This document shows, piece by piece, positions 1-7,663 of a stretch of DNA of 64,000 nucleotides (position 1 is the stretch's first letter; the number at the start of each line of letters is the position of its first letter). The DNA is from Thermoplasmata archaeon (GTDB lineage: Archaea > Thermoplasmatota > Thermoplasmata > Lutacidiplasmatales > UBA184). Under the pieces are notes generated by a model that did not search any database, had not been told where the DNA came from, and worked only from the letters and a program-made list of their open reading frames with translations. The position numbers and the translations under genes were made by a program. Location of the stretch: positions 33,939-97,938 of the forward strand of contig JAKIWI010000004.1 in the NCBI GenBank assembly GCA_022750115.1, written 5' to 3'.

Positions 1-1
1 C

Positions 2-364
2 TGGCGCGCCGTGGTCACCCGGATGCCCCCGACCTTCTCGGACGAGAAGGAGCGCTGGGTGTTCGAGGAGATCCAGCGGAGGGTGCGCGGGCCGTGGGCG
101 GTCCTTGAGCAACGGCGGGGCGAGTTCCTCGCGGACCTTGCCGAGGAGCTCGCGTGGGTCGATGCGGCGCTCGAGGGGCGGGAGTGGCTGCTCGGCATGC
201 CCAGCCTTGCGGACTGTGGGGTGTACGGCGGACTCTCCTCGCTGAAGGTTGCGGGAGAGCCCGTGCCGAGCCGATTCCGGAACCTCGTGGGGTGGATGGA
301 GCGCGTGGAGCAGCTCCGGGCGACACCGTCTCGGACGGTGGGCCCCTCCGGGCGTAGTACCTAG
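2..364 (+). CDS. Glutathione S-transferase C-terminal-domain-like protein, 5' truncated by window edge
   Basis: The frame is open to the first base, so the gene probably begins upstream of the window; the first start codon inside is a GTG at 11. The visible 117 residues are mostly helical. The segment around residues 55-95 (a WLLGMPSLADCGVYGGL stretch followed by an FRNLVGWMERV stretch) resembles the C-terminal helical domain of glutathione S-transferases, where a conserved Asp in an 'SLADxxxY' type helix is followed by the 'NLxxWxxR' helix. The thioredoxin-like N-terminal domain is not visible. It runs towards the minus-strand gene at 429. The family assignment is by pattern only. Confidence 0.5.
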   Translation, partial: WRAVVTRMPPTFSDEKERWVFEEIQRRVRGPWAVLEQRRGEFLADLAEELAWVDAALEGREWLLGMPSLADCGVYGGLSSLKVAGEPVPSRFRNLVGWMERVEQLRATPSRTVGPSGRST

Positions 365-428
365 GTTGCCCCTACTCAGGGCCGTACTTCCGACCGCGCG
401 GGCGTCGGCAGAGGGTCCCCGTCCCGGC

Positions 429-893
429 TCACGTCGGTCCCCGGGACAAGGCCCGGTGGAAATTCACATCGATCAGCGTGATCGACTCCAGCGGCGGTCC
501 GGAGTCTTCCGCCTCGGCCACCACCTCGAGCGAAAGTGGCACCCACCCGGCGTCCAGCGCCGCGGCATACTCCCGATCCAGTTCCTCTCGGTTCAGTCCC
601 GTGACGCGCGAGAGCGCACGACGGAGCGAATGTCGCACCGGGGAGCTCGGCCAGTGGCGCGCCTCCTCGGCGCGGACGAAGTAATGATGCCCTCCGTCGC
701 GTTGCTGCACATACTCGATGGCGGTGACGAACCGCCCGTCCGAGTCGGCTTCGGCCAGCGCCCCGATCACGTTCCCGATCCGTTCCGCGACCGGTCCGGC
801 GTCATCGATGGCGGGATCGAGCGAAAAACGGACTCCGACGCGCCCCACGGGCGCACATGCGTTCAGAATGCTATATCGGAGCGTTGACCGCAC
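429..893 (-). CDS. Conserved-looking hypothetical protein, 154 aa
   Basis: I do not recognise this protein. It is a soluble-looking chain of 154 residues with mixed alpha/beta character, no signal peptide and no membrane segment. Its composition is that of a real protein (acidic helices, a GGHHYFV strand in the middle) rather than a GC-rich shadow frame. The start chosen is the ATG at 893, about 190 bases upstream of and divergent from the ribosomal L7Ae gene, so the two may share an intergenic promoter region. No catalytic motif was identified. Confidence 0.55.
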   Translation of the reverse strand: MRSTLRYSILNACAPVGRVGVRFSLDPAIDDAGPVAERIGNVIGALAEADSDGRFVTAIEYVQQRDGGHHYFVRAEEARHWPSSPVRHSLRRALSRVTGLNREELDREYAAALDAGWVPLSLEVVAEAEDSGPPLESITLIDVNFHRALSRGPT

Positions 894-1000
894 GCCGAAG
901 TGTCGGGAGCGGCGAACCGGGGCCGGGATGTGGGTCGGAGGGCACGGAATCGACCCGGCAACGGAACGAAGTCCGCTCGGTCGGCGGCGTCGAGCGCATT

Positions 1001-1010
1001 GTTAAATAGC
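1001..1010 (+). promoter_or_regulatory. Probable TATA box of the ribosomal protein cluster
   Basis: GTTAAATAGC is the only AT-rich run in the 190-base gap upstream of the L7Ae gene. An archaeal start site about 25 bases downstream would give a leader of roughly 50 bases. Inferred from position and composition only. Confidence 0.4.
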
Positions 1011-1043
1011 GACCCCGCTACGCGCGGCCTACCCGTGAGCCGA

Positions 1044-1063
1044 GGACCCCCGCAAGGGGTTCC
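1044..1063 (+). promoter_or_regulatory. Hairpin with GCAA loop in the L7Ae leader
   Basis: Bases 1044-1051 pair with 1056-1063 (GGACCCCC with GGGGTTCC, one C-T mismatch), closing a GNRA-type GCAA tetraloop. The hairpin ends 18 bases before the L7Ae start codon and would lie in the messenger leader. It is flanked by short complementary CGTG (1034-1037) and CGCG (1069-1072) segments with nearby GA steps. L7Ae is an RNA-binding protein, so leader control is conceivable but not shown. Confidence 0.35.
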
Positions 1064-1081
1064 GCTGACGCGAGGACCAGA

Positions 1082-1453
1082 ATGGCGCGACCGATTTACG
1101 TACGGTTCGACACTCCGACCGAACTCGCCGACAAGGCCCTCCAGCTCGTGCAGATCGCGAGCGAGACCGGGAAGATCCGGGTGGGCACGAACGAGGTCAC
1201 GAAATCCAGCGAGCGCGCCGAGGCGAAGCTCGTCGTGATGGCGGAAGACGTCGACCCGGTGGAAATCCTCGTCCACATCCCGATGCTCTGCGAGGAGAAG
1301 CGGATCCCGTACCTCTACGTCCCGAAGAAGCAACGGCTCGGCCAGTCCGCGGGCCTCTCCAAGTCCGCCGCCTCCGTCGCCATCGTGGACGCGGGCGAAG
1401 CGAAGGTCCTGTTGGACGAGCTCGGCCAGGCGTTCCCGACGCTGAAGAAGTAG
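1082..1453 (+). CDS. rpl7ae: Ribosomal protein L7Ae (50S subunit; K-turn binding)
   Basis: This is the archaeal L7Ae protein, a 50S subunit component that also binds K-turns in box C/D and H/ACA guide RNPs and RNase P. The 123-residue length is normal. The family core is visible: an [20 protein letters not shown] stretch near residues 35-55, the [17 protein letters not shown] helix, and the [16 protein letters not shown] loop that contacts RNA. It is followed after 28 bases by S28e and then L24e, the conserved archaeal order. The start is the ATG preceding the normal N-terminus; there is no clear Shine-Dalgarno. Confidence 0.96.
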   Translation: MARPIYVRFDTPTELADKALQLVQIASETGKIRVGTNEVTKSSERAEAKLVVMAEDVDPVEILVHIPMLCEEKRIPYLYVPKKQRLGQSAGLSKSAASVAIVDAGEAKVLLDELGQAFPTLKK

Positions 1454-1481
1454 GTCGCTCGGTCCGGTCCGGGGTTCGTCG

Positions 1482-1694
1482 ATGGCGGAGGACAAGGGCT
1501 CGCCCGCAGAGGTCGTCGAACTCATCGGCCGCACCGGGATGGCGGGCGAGGCGACCCAGGTCAAAGTCCGCGTGCTCGCCGGCCGCGACCGCGGCAAGAT
1601 CATCACCCGCAACGTCGCCGGCCCGATCCGCATCGGCGACGTGCTGATCCTTCGCGAGACGGCGCGCGAAGCGCGCAAGCTCTCGGTCCGGTAG
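1482..1694 (+). CDS. rps28e: Ribosomal protein S28e (30S subunit)
   Basis: Small archaeal/eukaryotic-type ribosomal protein of the 30S subunit, 70 residues as expected. The OB-fold signature is clear: a [20 protein letters not shown] stretch, then [25 protein letters not shown] at the C-terminus, which is the family hallmark. It sits between the L7Ae and L24e genes with 28 and 8 base spacings, so the three are almost certainly co-transcribed. Confidence 0.95.
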   Translation: MAEDKGSPAEVVELIGRTGMAGEATQVKVRVLAGRDRGKIITRNVAGPIRIGDVLILRETAREARKLSVR

Positions 1695-1702
1695 GGACGT
1701 CG

Positions 1703-2170
1703 ATGGTCGTCAAGCGGACCTGCTCGTTCTGTGCGGGGGAGATCGAGCCCGGCACGGGCACGATGTACATCAAGCGCGACGGCGCGGTCTTCCACTTCTG
1801 CTCCTCCTCCTGCCGCAAGCAGCAGCTCCACCTCGGCCGCGTCGGCCACCGGCTGAAGTGGACGCGCGCGCACGCGCTGCGCCGCCAGACCGAACAGAGC
1901 TCCGCCGCCGGCAAGCTCGCGGCGGGAGCGAAGGGAAAGGCGGCGTTTTCCGGAACCGCGTTGAAGCGCCCGGCTCCCACGACCGAGGCCGGGAAGTCCT
2001 CGGCCGCTGCGGCGGTCGCTCCAGCACCATCCGTCGCCGGCGCGGCCCCCGCCGCCTCGCCCACCCCTGCGGAAGCCACCGCGCCCAAGGAGCCCGCGAC
2101 CGGCTCGACCACCTCCGCCGGGGCGAAGAAGCCCCGAGCGAAGAAGCCGAAAGAACCGGCTTCGCCGTAG
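1703..2170 (+). CDS. rpl24e: Ribosomal protein L24e with long Ala/Pro/Lys-rich C-terminal tail
   Basis: The first ~62 residues are L24e: a zinc ribbon with CSFCAGEIEPGTGTMY, then FHFCSSSCRKQ, giving four Cys, followed by the basic WTRAHALRRQ helix. Family members in archaea are usually only 55-70 residues. This one continues for about 90 more residues that are almost entirely Ala, Pro, Lys, Ser and Thr, likely disordered and basic at the end. The tail uses the same GC-rich codons and the frame stays open to a normal stop, so it is probably translated. It is the third gene of the L7Ae-S28e-L24e cluster. Confidence 0.93.
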   Translation: MVVKRTCSFCAGEIEPGTGTMYIKRDGAVFHFCSSSCRKQQLHLGRVGHRLKWTRAHALRRQTEQSSAAGKLAAGAKGKAAFSGTALKRPAPTTEAGKSSAAAAVAPAPSVAGAAPAASPTPAEATAPKEPATGSTTSAGAKKPRAKKPKEPASP

Positions 2171-2244
2171 TCGCCCCTGCGCCCGGCGCCCTCGCATTCC
2201 ACTCGAGCGACCGTCTTCATGGGTCCGGAATCCCCGGGCCTACG

Positions 2245-2523
2245 ATGGCGGCCCCGGCGCGGGTTCGTTCCGGCCGGATGGTCTCCGCGAGCGATCTCGC
2301 GGAGTACGCGTTCTGTCCGCGAGCCCTCTACTATCGACGCCATCCCGACGGTCGATCGGTGGCGAGCGACGCTCCGGCCCGAGAGCGGGCGGGAGTCGCC
2401 TACCACACCCGGACGACCCGGTCGGACCGAAACTGGGCCGAGGCGTCGCCCCTGCCGTACGTCGGGTTGTTGGTCCTCGGCCTCGGTCTCCTCGCCCTCG
2501 CGGCGCTCGGGTGGGGTCTATGA
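2245..2523 (+). CDS. Cas4/RecB-like nuclease, N-terminal half, with membrane helix
   Basis: This 92-residue protein carries the start of a Cas4/Dna2-type PD-(D/E)XK nuclease: a SASDLAEYAFCPRALYYRR stretch (residues 13-31) with the first Cys of the iron-sulfur cluster, and an RAGVAYH segment that fits the motif I His. It then ends in a hydrophobic helix (residues about 70-92). The remaining nuclease motifs are in the next gene, whose ATG overlaps this stop codon (ATGA at 2520-2523). The chosen ATG gives a short leader before the motif; an alternative is the Met at 2278. It could be a genuine split gene or a frameshifted single gene. Confidence 0.65.
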   Translation: MAAPARVRSGRMVSASDLAEYAFCPRALYYRRHPDGRSVASDAPARERAGVAYHTRTTRSDRNWAEASPLPYVGLLVLGLGLLALAALGWGL

Positions 2524-3041
2524 CGGTCCCGCTGGACCCACGGTTCGTCCTCGCGATCATCGGTGGGATCATGGTCGGCGCGGCCGGGTGGGCCCTTCAG
2601 AGGTTGATGACGACCCGGCGTTGGGGCGCACTGGTCGCCTTCGACGACGGACGTCGACCTCCAGAGAACCTGGTCTCCGAGCGCCTTGGGCTCGTCGGAC
2701 GCCCCGACGAAGTGTGGCGGCTCCGCGATGGCCGTCCGATCCCGGTGGAGATCAAGAGTCGACGCGCCCCCTCCACCGGGACGTTCGCGTCCCATCGGGT
2801 CCAGGTCGAGGCCTACTGCCTGCTCCTCGAGTCGACCACGGGCCTCTCTCCGCCGTACGGCGTGCTGACCTACGCGGGCGGCGAATCGCGGCGGGTGCTC
2901 TGGGACGACGCGGCGCGGTCGGAGCTACTTTCGATCCTGGCGGCGGTCCGTCGGCCGTACGATGGCGAGGCCGATCCTTCCCCCCGAAAGTGCGCCGGAT
3001 GTCGCTGGCGCCCCGGGTGCGATGCGAGCCTTGCGTCCTGA
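2520..3041 (+). CDS. Cas4/RecB-like nuclease, catalytic C-terminal half, with membrane helix
   Basis: The 173-residue product begins with a hydrophobic helix (about residues 8-28) and then shows the missing part of a Cas4-like nuclease: GRPDEVW (motif II Asp), PVEIKSRR (motif III Glu-x-Lys), VQVEAY (motif IV Gln and Tyr), and a C-terminal CAGCRWRPGC that supplies three cluster Cys. Together with the upstream 92-residue protein this makes a complete motif set. The two proteins could assemble side by side through their membrane helices. The start is the ATG in the ATGA overlap. No cas genes or CRISPR repeats are nearby, so a housekeeping repair or processing role is as likely as defence. Confidence 0.75.
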   Translation: MTVPLDPRFVLAIIGGIMVGAAGWALQRLMTTRRWGALVAFDDGRRPPENLVSERLGLVGRPDEVWRLRDGRPIPVEIKSRRAPSTGTFASHRVQVEAYCLLLESTTGLSPPYGVLTYAGGESRRVLWDDAARSELLSILAAVRRPYDGEADPSPRKCAGCRWRPGCDASLAS

Positions 3042-3138
3042 GAGTGGGCGCGAGGCGCCCGCGGGTCGAACCGATCGCCGGACGGCCGGACGACGCTCGG
3101 CAAGTTACAAGTGGGTCGGTCGAATTCGACCCCGGGCC

Positions 3139-4248
3139 ATGCCGGAACTCCCCTCGACGCTGCACCGCGACGCGGCCCGCAACCTCGTGACCAAGTACCT
3201 GAAGGTCCGCGCGGGAGAGAACGCGGTCGTCGAGTCCTGGGACCACACGAGGTCGATGGCGTCGGCGTTGGTCGATGAAGTTCGTCGTGCGGGCGGCGAG
3301 GTTCTCCTCATCCACAACGACGAGGACGCCTGGTGGCGGGCGATCGACCGGAAGCAGAGCAAGCTGCTCGGAAGGTCGAGCGGTCCGGAGTGGGCGGCGT
3401 TGCAAGCCGCGGACGTGTTCGTCCATTTCTGGGGTCCGGCCGATACCGACCGGCTCGAGAAGATCCCGGACCGGACCGGCGACGAGATCTTCGACTGGAT
3501 CCCGCACTGGTACGAGGTGGCCCGGAAGTCGGGGCTCCGCGGGGGGCGGATGACCACCGGGTTCGTCACGGACGGACGGGCCCGGCAGTGGAGCGTGGAC
3601 CGCGCGCAGTGGGAGGAGAGCATGCTGCGGGCCTGTCTCGTTGACCCAGAGGAGCTCGCCCAGAGCGGGGCGCGGCTCGGCAAAGCGCTCTCCCGCGGGA
3701 AGCAGGTGCGGATCACCCACTCCAACGGGACCGACCTCGAAGTAGGTCTCGCCGGGAAGGCTCCCTTCGTGCGCGATGGGCGCGCCCGCCCGTGGGCCAA
3801 GGGATCCTCCGCCTCGGGCATGCTGGAGAACTTCCCCACCGGCCTCGTCGAAGTGGCCCTCGACTCTCGGACGGCGACGGGGGTCATCCACGCCAACCGC
3901 CGGACCAACATCTGGTGGACGTGGGACGCCGGGGGAACGCTCGAGTTCGCGGACGGAAAGCTGACTTCGTACTCCTTCGAGGAGGGAGAGGAAGAGTTCA
4001 CCCGTCAGTACAAGCTCGGTACGTCGGGCAAAGACCGGGCGAGCACCCTCAAGATCGGGCTGAACCCAGCCGTCGAGGACGTCCCGAACTTGGAGTTCGT
4101 CGAGCGCGGGTGCACGTGCCTGGTCCTTGGCAGGAACACGCACGTCCTCGGCAGCAACCGGTCGAATTTCATGAGCTGGGTCATGCTCGCCGGCGCCGAG
4201 ATCGCCGTGGACGGGACTCCCGTCGTCCGCGCCGGACAGATCCTCTAA
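3139..4248 (+). CDS. M29 (aminopeptidase T-like) family protein, metal ligands apparently lost
   Basis: The 369-residue chain has the overall layout of COG2309/peptidase M29 proteins: an N-terminal domain starting near LVTKYLKVRAGENAVVESWD, a central SRGKQVRITHSNGTDLEV strand pair, and C-terminal LKIGLNP and VLGRN segments. M29 enzymes bind two metals through Glu and His residues that include a terminal His-x-Asp. Here that position reads MSWVML, and the other ligand segments also lack Glu or His. It is therefore doubtful that this is an active metallopeptidase. A paralogue lies at 49936-51069. The start was set at the ATG matching the paralogue; the open frame continues upstream. Confidence 0.75.
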   Translation: MPELPSTLHRDAARNLVTKYLKVRAGENAVVESWDHTRSMASALVDEVRRAGGEVLLIHNDEDAWWRAIDRKQSKLLGRSSGPEWAALQAADVFVHFWGPADTDRLEKIPDRTGDEIFDWIPHWYEVARKSGLRGGRMTTGFVTDGRARQWSVDRAQWEESMLRACLVDPEELAQSGARLGKALSRGKQVRITHSNGTDLEVGLAGKAPFVRDGRARPWAKGSSASGMLENFPTGLVEVALDSRTATGVIHANRRTNIWWTWDAGGTLEFADGKLTSYSFEEGEEEFTRQYKLGTSGKDRASTLKIGLNPAVEDVPNLEFVERGCTCLVLGRNTHVLGSNRSNFMSWVMLAGAEIAVDGTPVVRAGQIL

Positions 4249-4529
4249 GACCGATTCCGGCGCCGGAGCGGGGGGCGGGAATCGCTCCCGCGTTGGGCAC
4301 GAACGGGCCGGCGAGGGTCCGCCGGAACGCTCCCGCCCCGGAACCCGAGAGGGTTAGATAGTCGGACGACGGAGGTGGGGTTGGCCTTGGGCCAGGAGGT
4401 TCCCGGAGCGATGGAAGCAATGTTCGATGCCGTCGCACCGCGGAGCCTCTGACGTAGTCGCCCGCCGGCCCGACGCATCGTTCGCTTCCGCGCGGGGAGC
4501 CCCTCGGCCGATGGGGCCAGACAGGAACG

Positions 4530-5276
4530 ATGCCCAACGAAGGGTACCTCGACAAGAGCGTGCACTGGAAGGTGCGGACCGGCCAGATCGACTTCGCCGA
4601 GCCGACGCACGACCAGGTAGCGGACGCCATCCTCGAAATCGGCGTGGCGACCGCCGTCGGCCGGCGCCTCGGGAGCGGCAAGGAGGCCGACGTGTACCTC
4701 TGCCGCGACGGAGGCCGGCTCATCGCGGTGAAGGTGTATCGACAATACCGCACCGCGCATCGCGGTGGCGGCGCGATCAAGCTCGAGTCGATGGGCCAGC
4801 GGGCGGTGCGGGAGTTCGAGCTGCTGACCTACGCGTTCCAGGGCGGGGCGAAGGTCCCGCGACCGTTCGAGCGGGTCGAGAACATGTTCTCGATGCAGTA
4901 TCTCGGTACGCCGGACGACGCGGCGCCGATGCTCCAGCATGCGGTGCTGGAGGACCCGGAGCCGTTCCTCGCCGCGACGGTCGCCGGTGTCGAGGGCCTC
5001 GCGGAGGCCGGCATCGTCCACTCCGACCTGAGCCCGTTCAACATCCTCGTCCACGACGGGGCGCCGTGGTTCATCGACCTCGCCGCGGGAGTGCGCGTCG
5101 ACCGGCTTGGATGGCCGCCGTGGGCGCGGCTCACCGAGGCGCTGCGCTCGCTCCAGAACGGTCTGCGCTCACTCGAGAGGTACTTCCGGCGCTACGGACT
5201 CACGATCGACTCCGACGACACGATCCGTCGGGTGCGCACCCAGATCGACCGGTTCGGCGTGTCCGACCTCGGATAG
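4530..5276 (+). CDS. rio1: RIO-type serine/threonine protein kinase (RIO1-like)
   Basis: RIO kinases act in maturation of the small ribosomal subunit. The 248-residue protein shows the glycine-rich ATP loop GSGKEADVYL (residues 48-57), the ATP-binding Lys in VKVY (K68), the catalytic loop HSDLSPFN (D166, N171) and the metal-binding FIDLAAGV (D183). The VHSDLSPFNILV and WFIDLA forms are closer to RIO1 than RIO2, and there is no winged-helix N-terminus typical of RIO2. It stands alone, with a possible TATA element (GTTAGATAG near 4351) well upstream and a convergent neighbour at 5291. Confidence 0.9.
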   Translation: MPNEGYLDKSVHWKVRTGQIDFAEPTHDQVADAILEIGVATAVGRRLGSGKEADVYLCRDGGRLIAVKVYRQYRTAHRGGGAIKLESMGQRAVREFELLTYAFQGGAKVPRPFERVENMFSMQYLGTPDDAAPMLQHAVLEDPEPFLAATVAGVEGLAEAGIVHSDLSPFNILVHDGAPWFIDLAAGVRVDRLGWPPWARLTEALRSLQNGLRSLERYFRRYGLTIDSDDTIRRVRTQIDRFGVSDLG

Positions 5277-5290
5277 CCCCGTCGCGCGCT

Positions 5291-6082
5291 TCACGCCGCG
5301 GGGAGGAAGGCGACGTGGGGTGGGCCACGTCGCGGGTCCACGACGACGAGGTGGGCCGGAAAGGACGGTCGGATGCCCTTCACCAGGAGTCCCAACTCGG
5401 TTCGCTCGAGCCCAAGGGTCACATCCGCCATTCCGCGCACCGCCTGCGCGCAACCAACGCCGGGCCGAAGGATCCCGACGACAAGATTGCCGACCATCCG
5501 CGCCCGCTTGACGCCGTGGAAGAACATCCGGCTCGCGACCTCCGAACCGAACAACATGTCCGCGATCTCGAAGGAGATCATCTCCACGAACGGTTTCGAG
5601 CGCACGCCCCTGACCGCCTTCTCTGCCGTCACCATCATCGCCATGTGCTTTCGGTTCCGTTTGTCCTGGCCTTCCTTCCTCGGACCTTGGTTCCCGTACC
5701 GCTGCGATAGGTCGACGACGTAGGGCGTCTCGGCGTCTTCCTGTCCGGCGTACACGACCACACGCACGCGCGTGTCGAATCGGCGTCGGCTCACCCAGCG
5801 GGTCAGGTCGGCGCGGAATCCGGCCGGCGACTCGCGCGAGGAGAGGACGGCGAGCACCCCTCTCGATTGGTAGAGGAAGTTGAGGAGCGTCGGGGTGAGA
5901 AGCAGGTTCCGGTCCGCAGGCGAGACCGAGTGGGCGACCTCGAACAGGGCGAGACCGCCCCTCGGGAATCCCCCGCCCAGCAGGCGGTCGAATTCCGGGG
6001 TTCCGGTGGAGAACCGTTCTGCGGGGTCAGAGATCGGCGACCACGGCGCCGGCGAAGCGGGCGAACTTCCGGAGCGAGTCAC
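5291..6082 (-). CDS. RecA-superfamily (KaiC/GvpD-like) protein lacking Walker motifs
   Basis: The N-terminal segment FSTGTPEFDRLLGGGFPRGGLALFEVA (residues about 24-50) is the conserved entry to KaiC/RadA-type RecA folds, where the Walker A loop should follow. Here the loop is replaced by HSVSPADRNLLLTPTLL, with no GxGKT. No Walker B aspartate is obvious either; the corresponding strand reads NLVVGILRPG. The 263-residue length fits a single RecA-like domain. It probably keeps the fold but not ATP hydrolysis, and may be a regulator or partner protein. It is convergent with the RIO kinase gene and precedes a 240-base gap without recognisable features. Confidence 0.6.
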   Translation of the reverse strand: MTRSGSSPASPAPWSPISDPAERFSTGTPEFDRLLGGGFPRGGLALFEVAHSVSPADRNLLLTPTLLNFLYQSRGVLAVLSSRESPAGFRADLTRWVSRRRFDTRVRVVVYAGQEDAETPYVVDLSQRYGNQGPRKEGQDKRNRKHMAMMVTAEKAVRGVRSKPFVEMISFEIADMLFGSEVASRMFFHGVKRARMVGNLVVGILRPGVGCAQAVRGMADVTLGLERTELGLLVKGIRPSFPAHLVVVDPRRGPPHVAFLPAA

Positions 6083-6322
6083 GTATAGGGCATTCGAAGC
6101 GGTGGCTCATAGAGCCCCCACCTTCCCGACGACGGGTTGCAGCCGGACCGTCACTCCCGATTGCGAGAACGGCCTAGGGCCCGCTCGGAACGCATCGTCC
6201 AACTCCCGGAGCGAACCGGGGAAACGCCCGTAATCGAGTCCATCTCACACAATTCGTCGGAATGCGAGAAACCTCGTCAATCCGCCCCAATCGTCCGCAT
6301 CCCTTTCGGGCACAGTGTGGCG

Positions 6323-7105
6323 CTACGGGCGCCTGTGCGTCCAGTAGACCTCGGTAACGTACGGCATCGCGATCTGGTCGTAGCCGGCGGTCGCCGGGTC
6401 GGTCGCCAGCAGCACGCGGACCGCTTCCGCGACCGTGGCACGGACCTCGGGCGGCTGGCGGGCGATGAAGCTCACCGAGAGGGCGCGGTCGATGAACGTC
6501 GGGACGTCGCCGTCCTGCGACGAGGGGAACGTGGCGCTCTCCCGCGGGGCGAACCCGGGATGGCGCTCGAGGGCGGTCTTCCACGCTCCCAGCCGGGTGC
6601 GCGGAACGGCGGGGTCGTTGTGGGCGTCGAGCAGTCGGCCGAACGCCGCGACCCACTCGACCGTCTCGTCCCGGAGGTTCCAGATGAGGCCGAGCCCGCC
6701 GCCGGGCCGCAGGACCCGGGCGATCTCGTCGAGGGATTCGGGCTGGCGGAACCAATGGAACGCCTGGGCGGAGACCACAGCGTCGACGGATTCGTTCGGC
6801 AGCGGAATCGCCTCCGCGCCTCCCGTCCGCAGCTCGACCTTGGGCAGGCGTTCGCGGAACACGGCCCGCATCCCCTCCGACGGCTCGACCGCGATCACCT
6901 CGGCGCCGGTCCGCGCGAGGGCGCGGGTGAACTTGCCGGTCCCGGCCCCGAGCTCGACGACCCGACGGCCCGGACCGAGGGCGAGCCGCTCGGCGAGGTG
7001 GCGGACGGCGGCCTCCGGATACTCCGGACGGCCGCGGTCGTACATCTCCGCCACGTCCCCGAACGATCGCGCGGCGGGATGCACCTCGATCTCGGGTTCG
7101 GGCAC
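6323..7105 (-). CDS. Class I SAM-dependent methyltransferase
   Basis: The 260-residue protein has the class I methyltransferase motifs in order: VVELGAGTGKF (motif I, about residues 49-59), AVEPSEGM (motif II acidic residue), SVDAVVSAQAFHWF and a LRPGGGLGLIWN post-motif strand. The AQAFHWF signature is typical of the methyltransferase 11/25 group related to trans-aconitate and UbiE-like enzymes. The substrate cannot be read from the sequence. It is divergent from ndk, with a 100-base intergenic region between. Confidence 0.85.
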   Translation of the reverse strand: MPEPEIEVHPAARSFGDVAEMYDRGRPEYPEAAVRHLAERLALGPGRRVVELGAGTGKFTRALARTGAEVIAVEPSEGMRAVFRERLPKVELRTGGAEAIPLPNESVDAVVSAQAFHWFRQPESLDEIARVLRPGGGLGLIWNLRDETVEWVAAFGRLLDAHNDPAVPRTRLGAWKTALERHPGFAPRESATFPSSQDGDVPTFIDRALSVSFIARQPPEVRATVAEAVRVLLATDPATAGYDQIAMPYVTEVYWTHRRP

Positions 7106-7204
7106 AACGACTCGTCAGGAGCCGTCCGACGCAAGGCGTTGGCGTCGCACCCGGCGGCCCGACTCCGCCCAAACCTTTTGACGGGCGCCCGGCTCGCCGC
7201 GCCG

Positions 7205-7663
7205 ATGGCGGAAGGCACGGTCGAGCGCACGCTCGTCCTCGTGAAACCCGACGGCGTCCGCCGTGGGCTCGTCGGGGAGGTGCTGGCGCGCCTCGAGCGA
7301 AAGCAGCTCCGCCTCGTCGCGGGCAAGCTCGTCTGCGTCCCCGAGAAGCTCGCCGAGCGGCACTACCAGGAGCACCACGGGAAGCCGTTCTATCCGGGGC
7401 TCGTCGCCCACATCACCTCCGCACCCGTGTTCGCCTGCGTCCTCGAAGGACGCTCGGCGATCTCGGTCGTTCGGCTCATGACCGGCGCGACGAACCCGCA
7501 GACCGCCGCGCCCGGGACGATCCGCGGCGACCTCGCCCTCGCCGTGACCCCGAACATCATCCACGCCTCCGACTCGCCGGAATCGGCCACACGCGAGATC
7601 GGGCTGTTCTTCGAGCCATCGGAGTTTTGCGAATACACCCGGACCGGAGGGGAATATGCCTGA
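7205..7663 (+). CDS. ndk: Nucleoside diphosphate kinase
   Basis: Ndk transfers the gamma phosphate between nucleoside triphosphates and diphosphates through a phosphohistidine. The 152 residues begin with TLVLVKPDGVRRGLVGEV, and the active-site motif NIIHASDS places the catalytic His at residue 120. Length and motif spacing are standard. The open frame runs upstream, but the ATG at 7205 gives the normal N-terminus. In many archaea ndk directly follows L24e; here it is about 5 kb downstream. Its 3' end overlaps the Sua5 gene by 8 bases. Confidence 0.97.
   Translation: MAEGTVERTLVLVKPDGVRRGLVGEVLARLERKQLRLVAGKLVCVPEKLAERHYQEHHGKPFYPGLVAHITSAPVFACVLEGRSAISVVRLMTGATNPQTAAPGTIRGDLALAVTPNIIHASDSPESATREIGLFFEPSEFCEYTRTGGEYA

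Noticed and set aside
1034..1072. A canonical K-turn in the L7Ae leader
   Set aside because: A hairpin and GA steps are present, but the two GA dinucleotides are not opposite each other at the helix junction, so a standard K-turn cannot be drawn. Reported only as a structured leader.
863..2197. Long open frame on the minus strand opposite the ribosomal protein genes
   Set aside because: Its product is Arg/Gly/Leu-rich low complexity, and the plus strand carries three clear ribosomal proteins. It is a GC-rich shadow.
2245..3041. CRISPR-Cas locus around the Cas4-like genes
   Set aside because: No repeat-spacer array and no cas1, cas2 or effector gene is present anywhere in the window.
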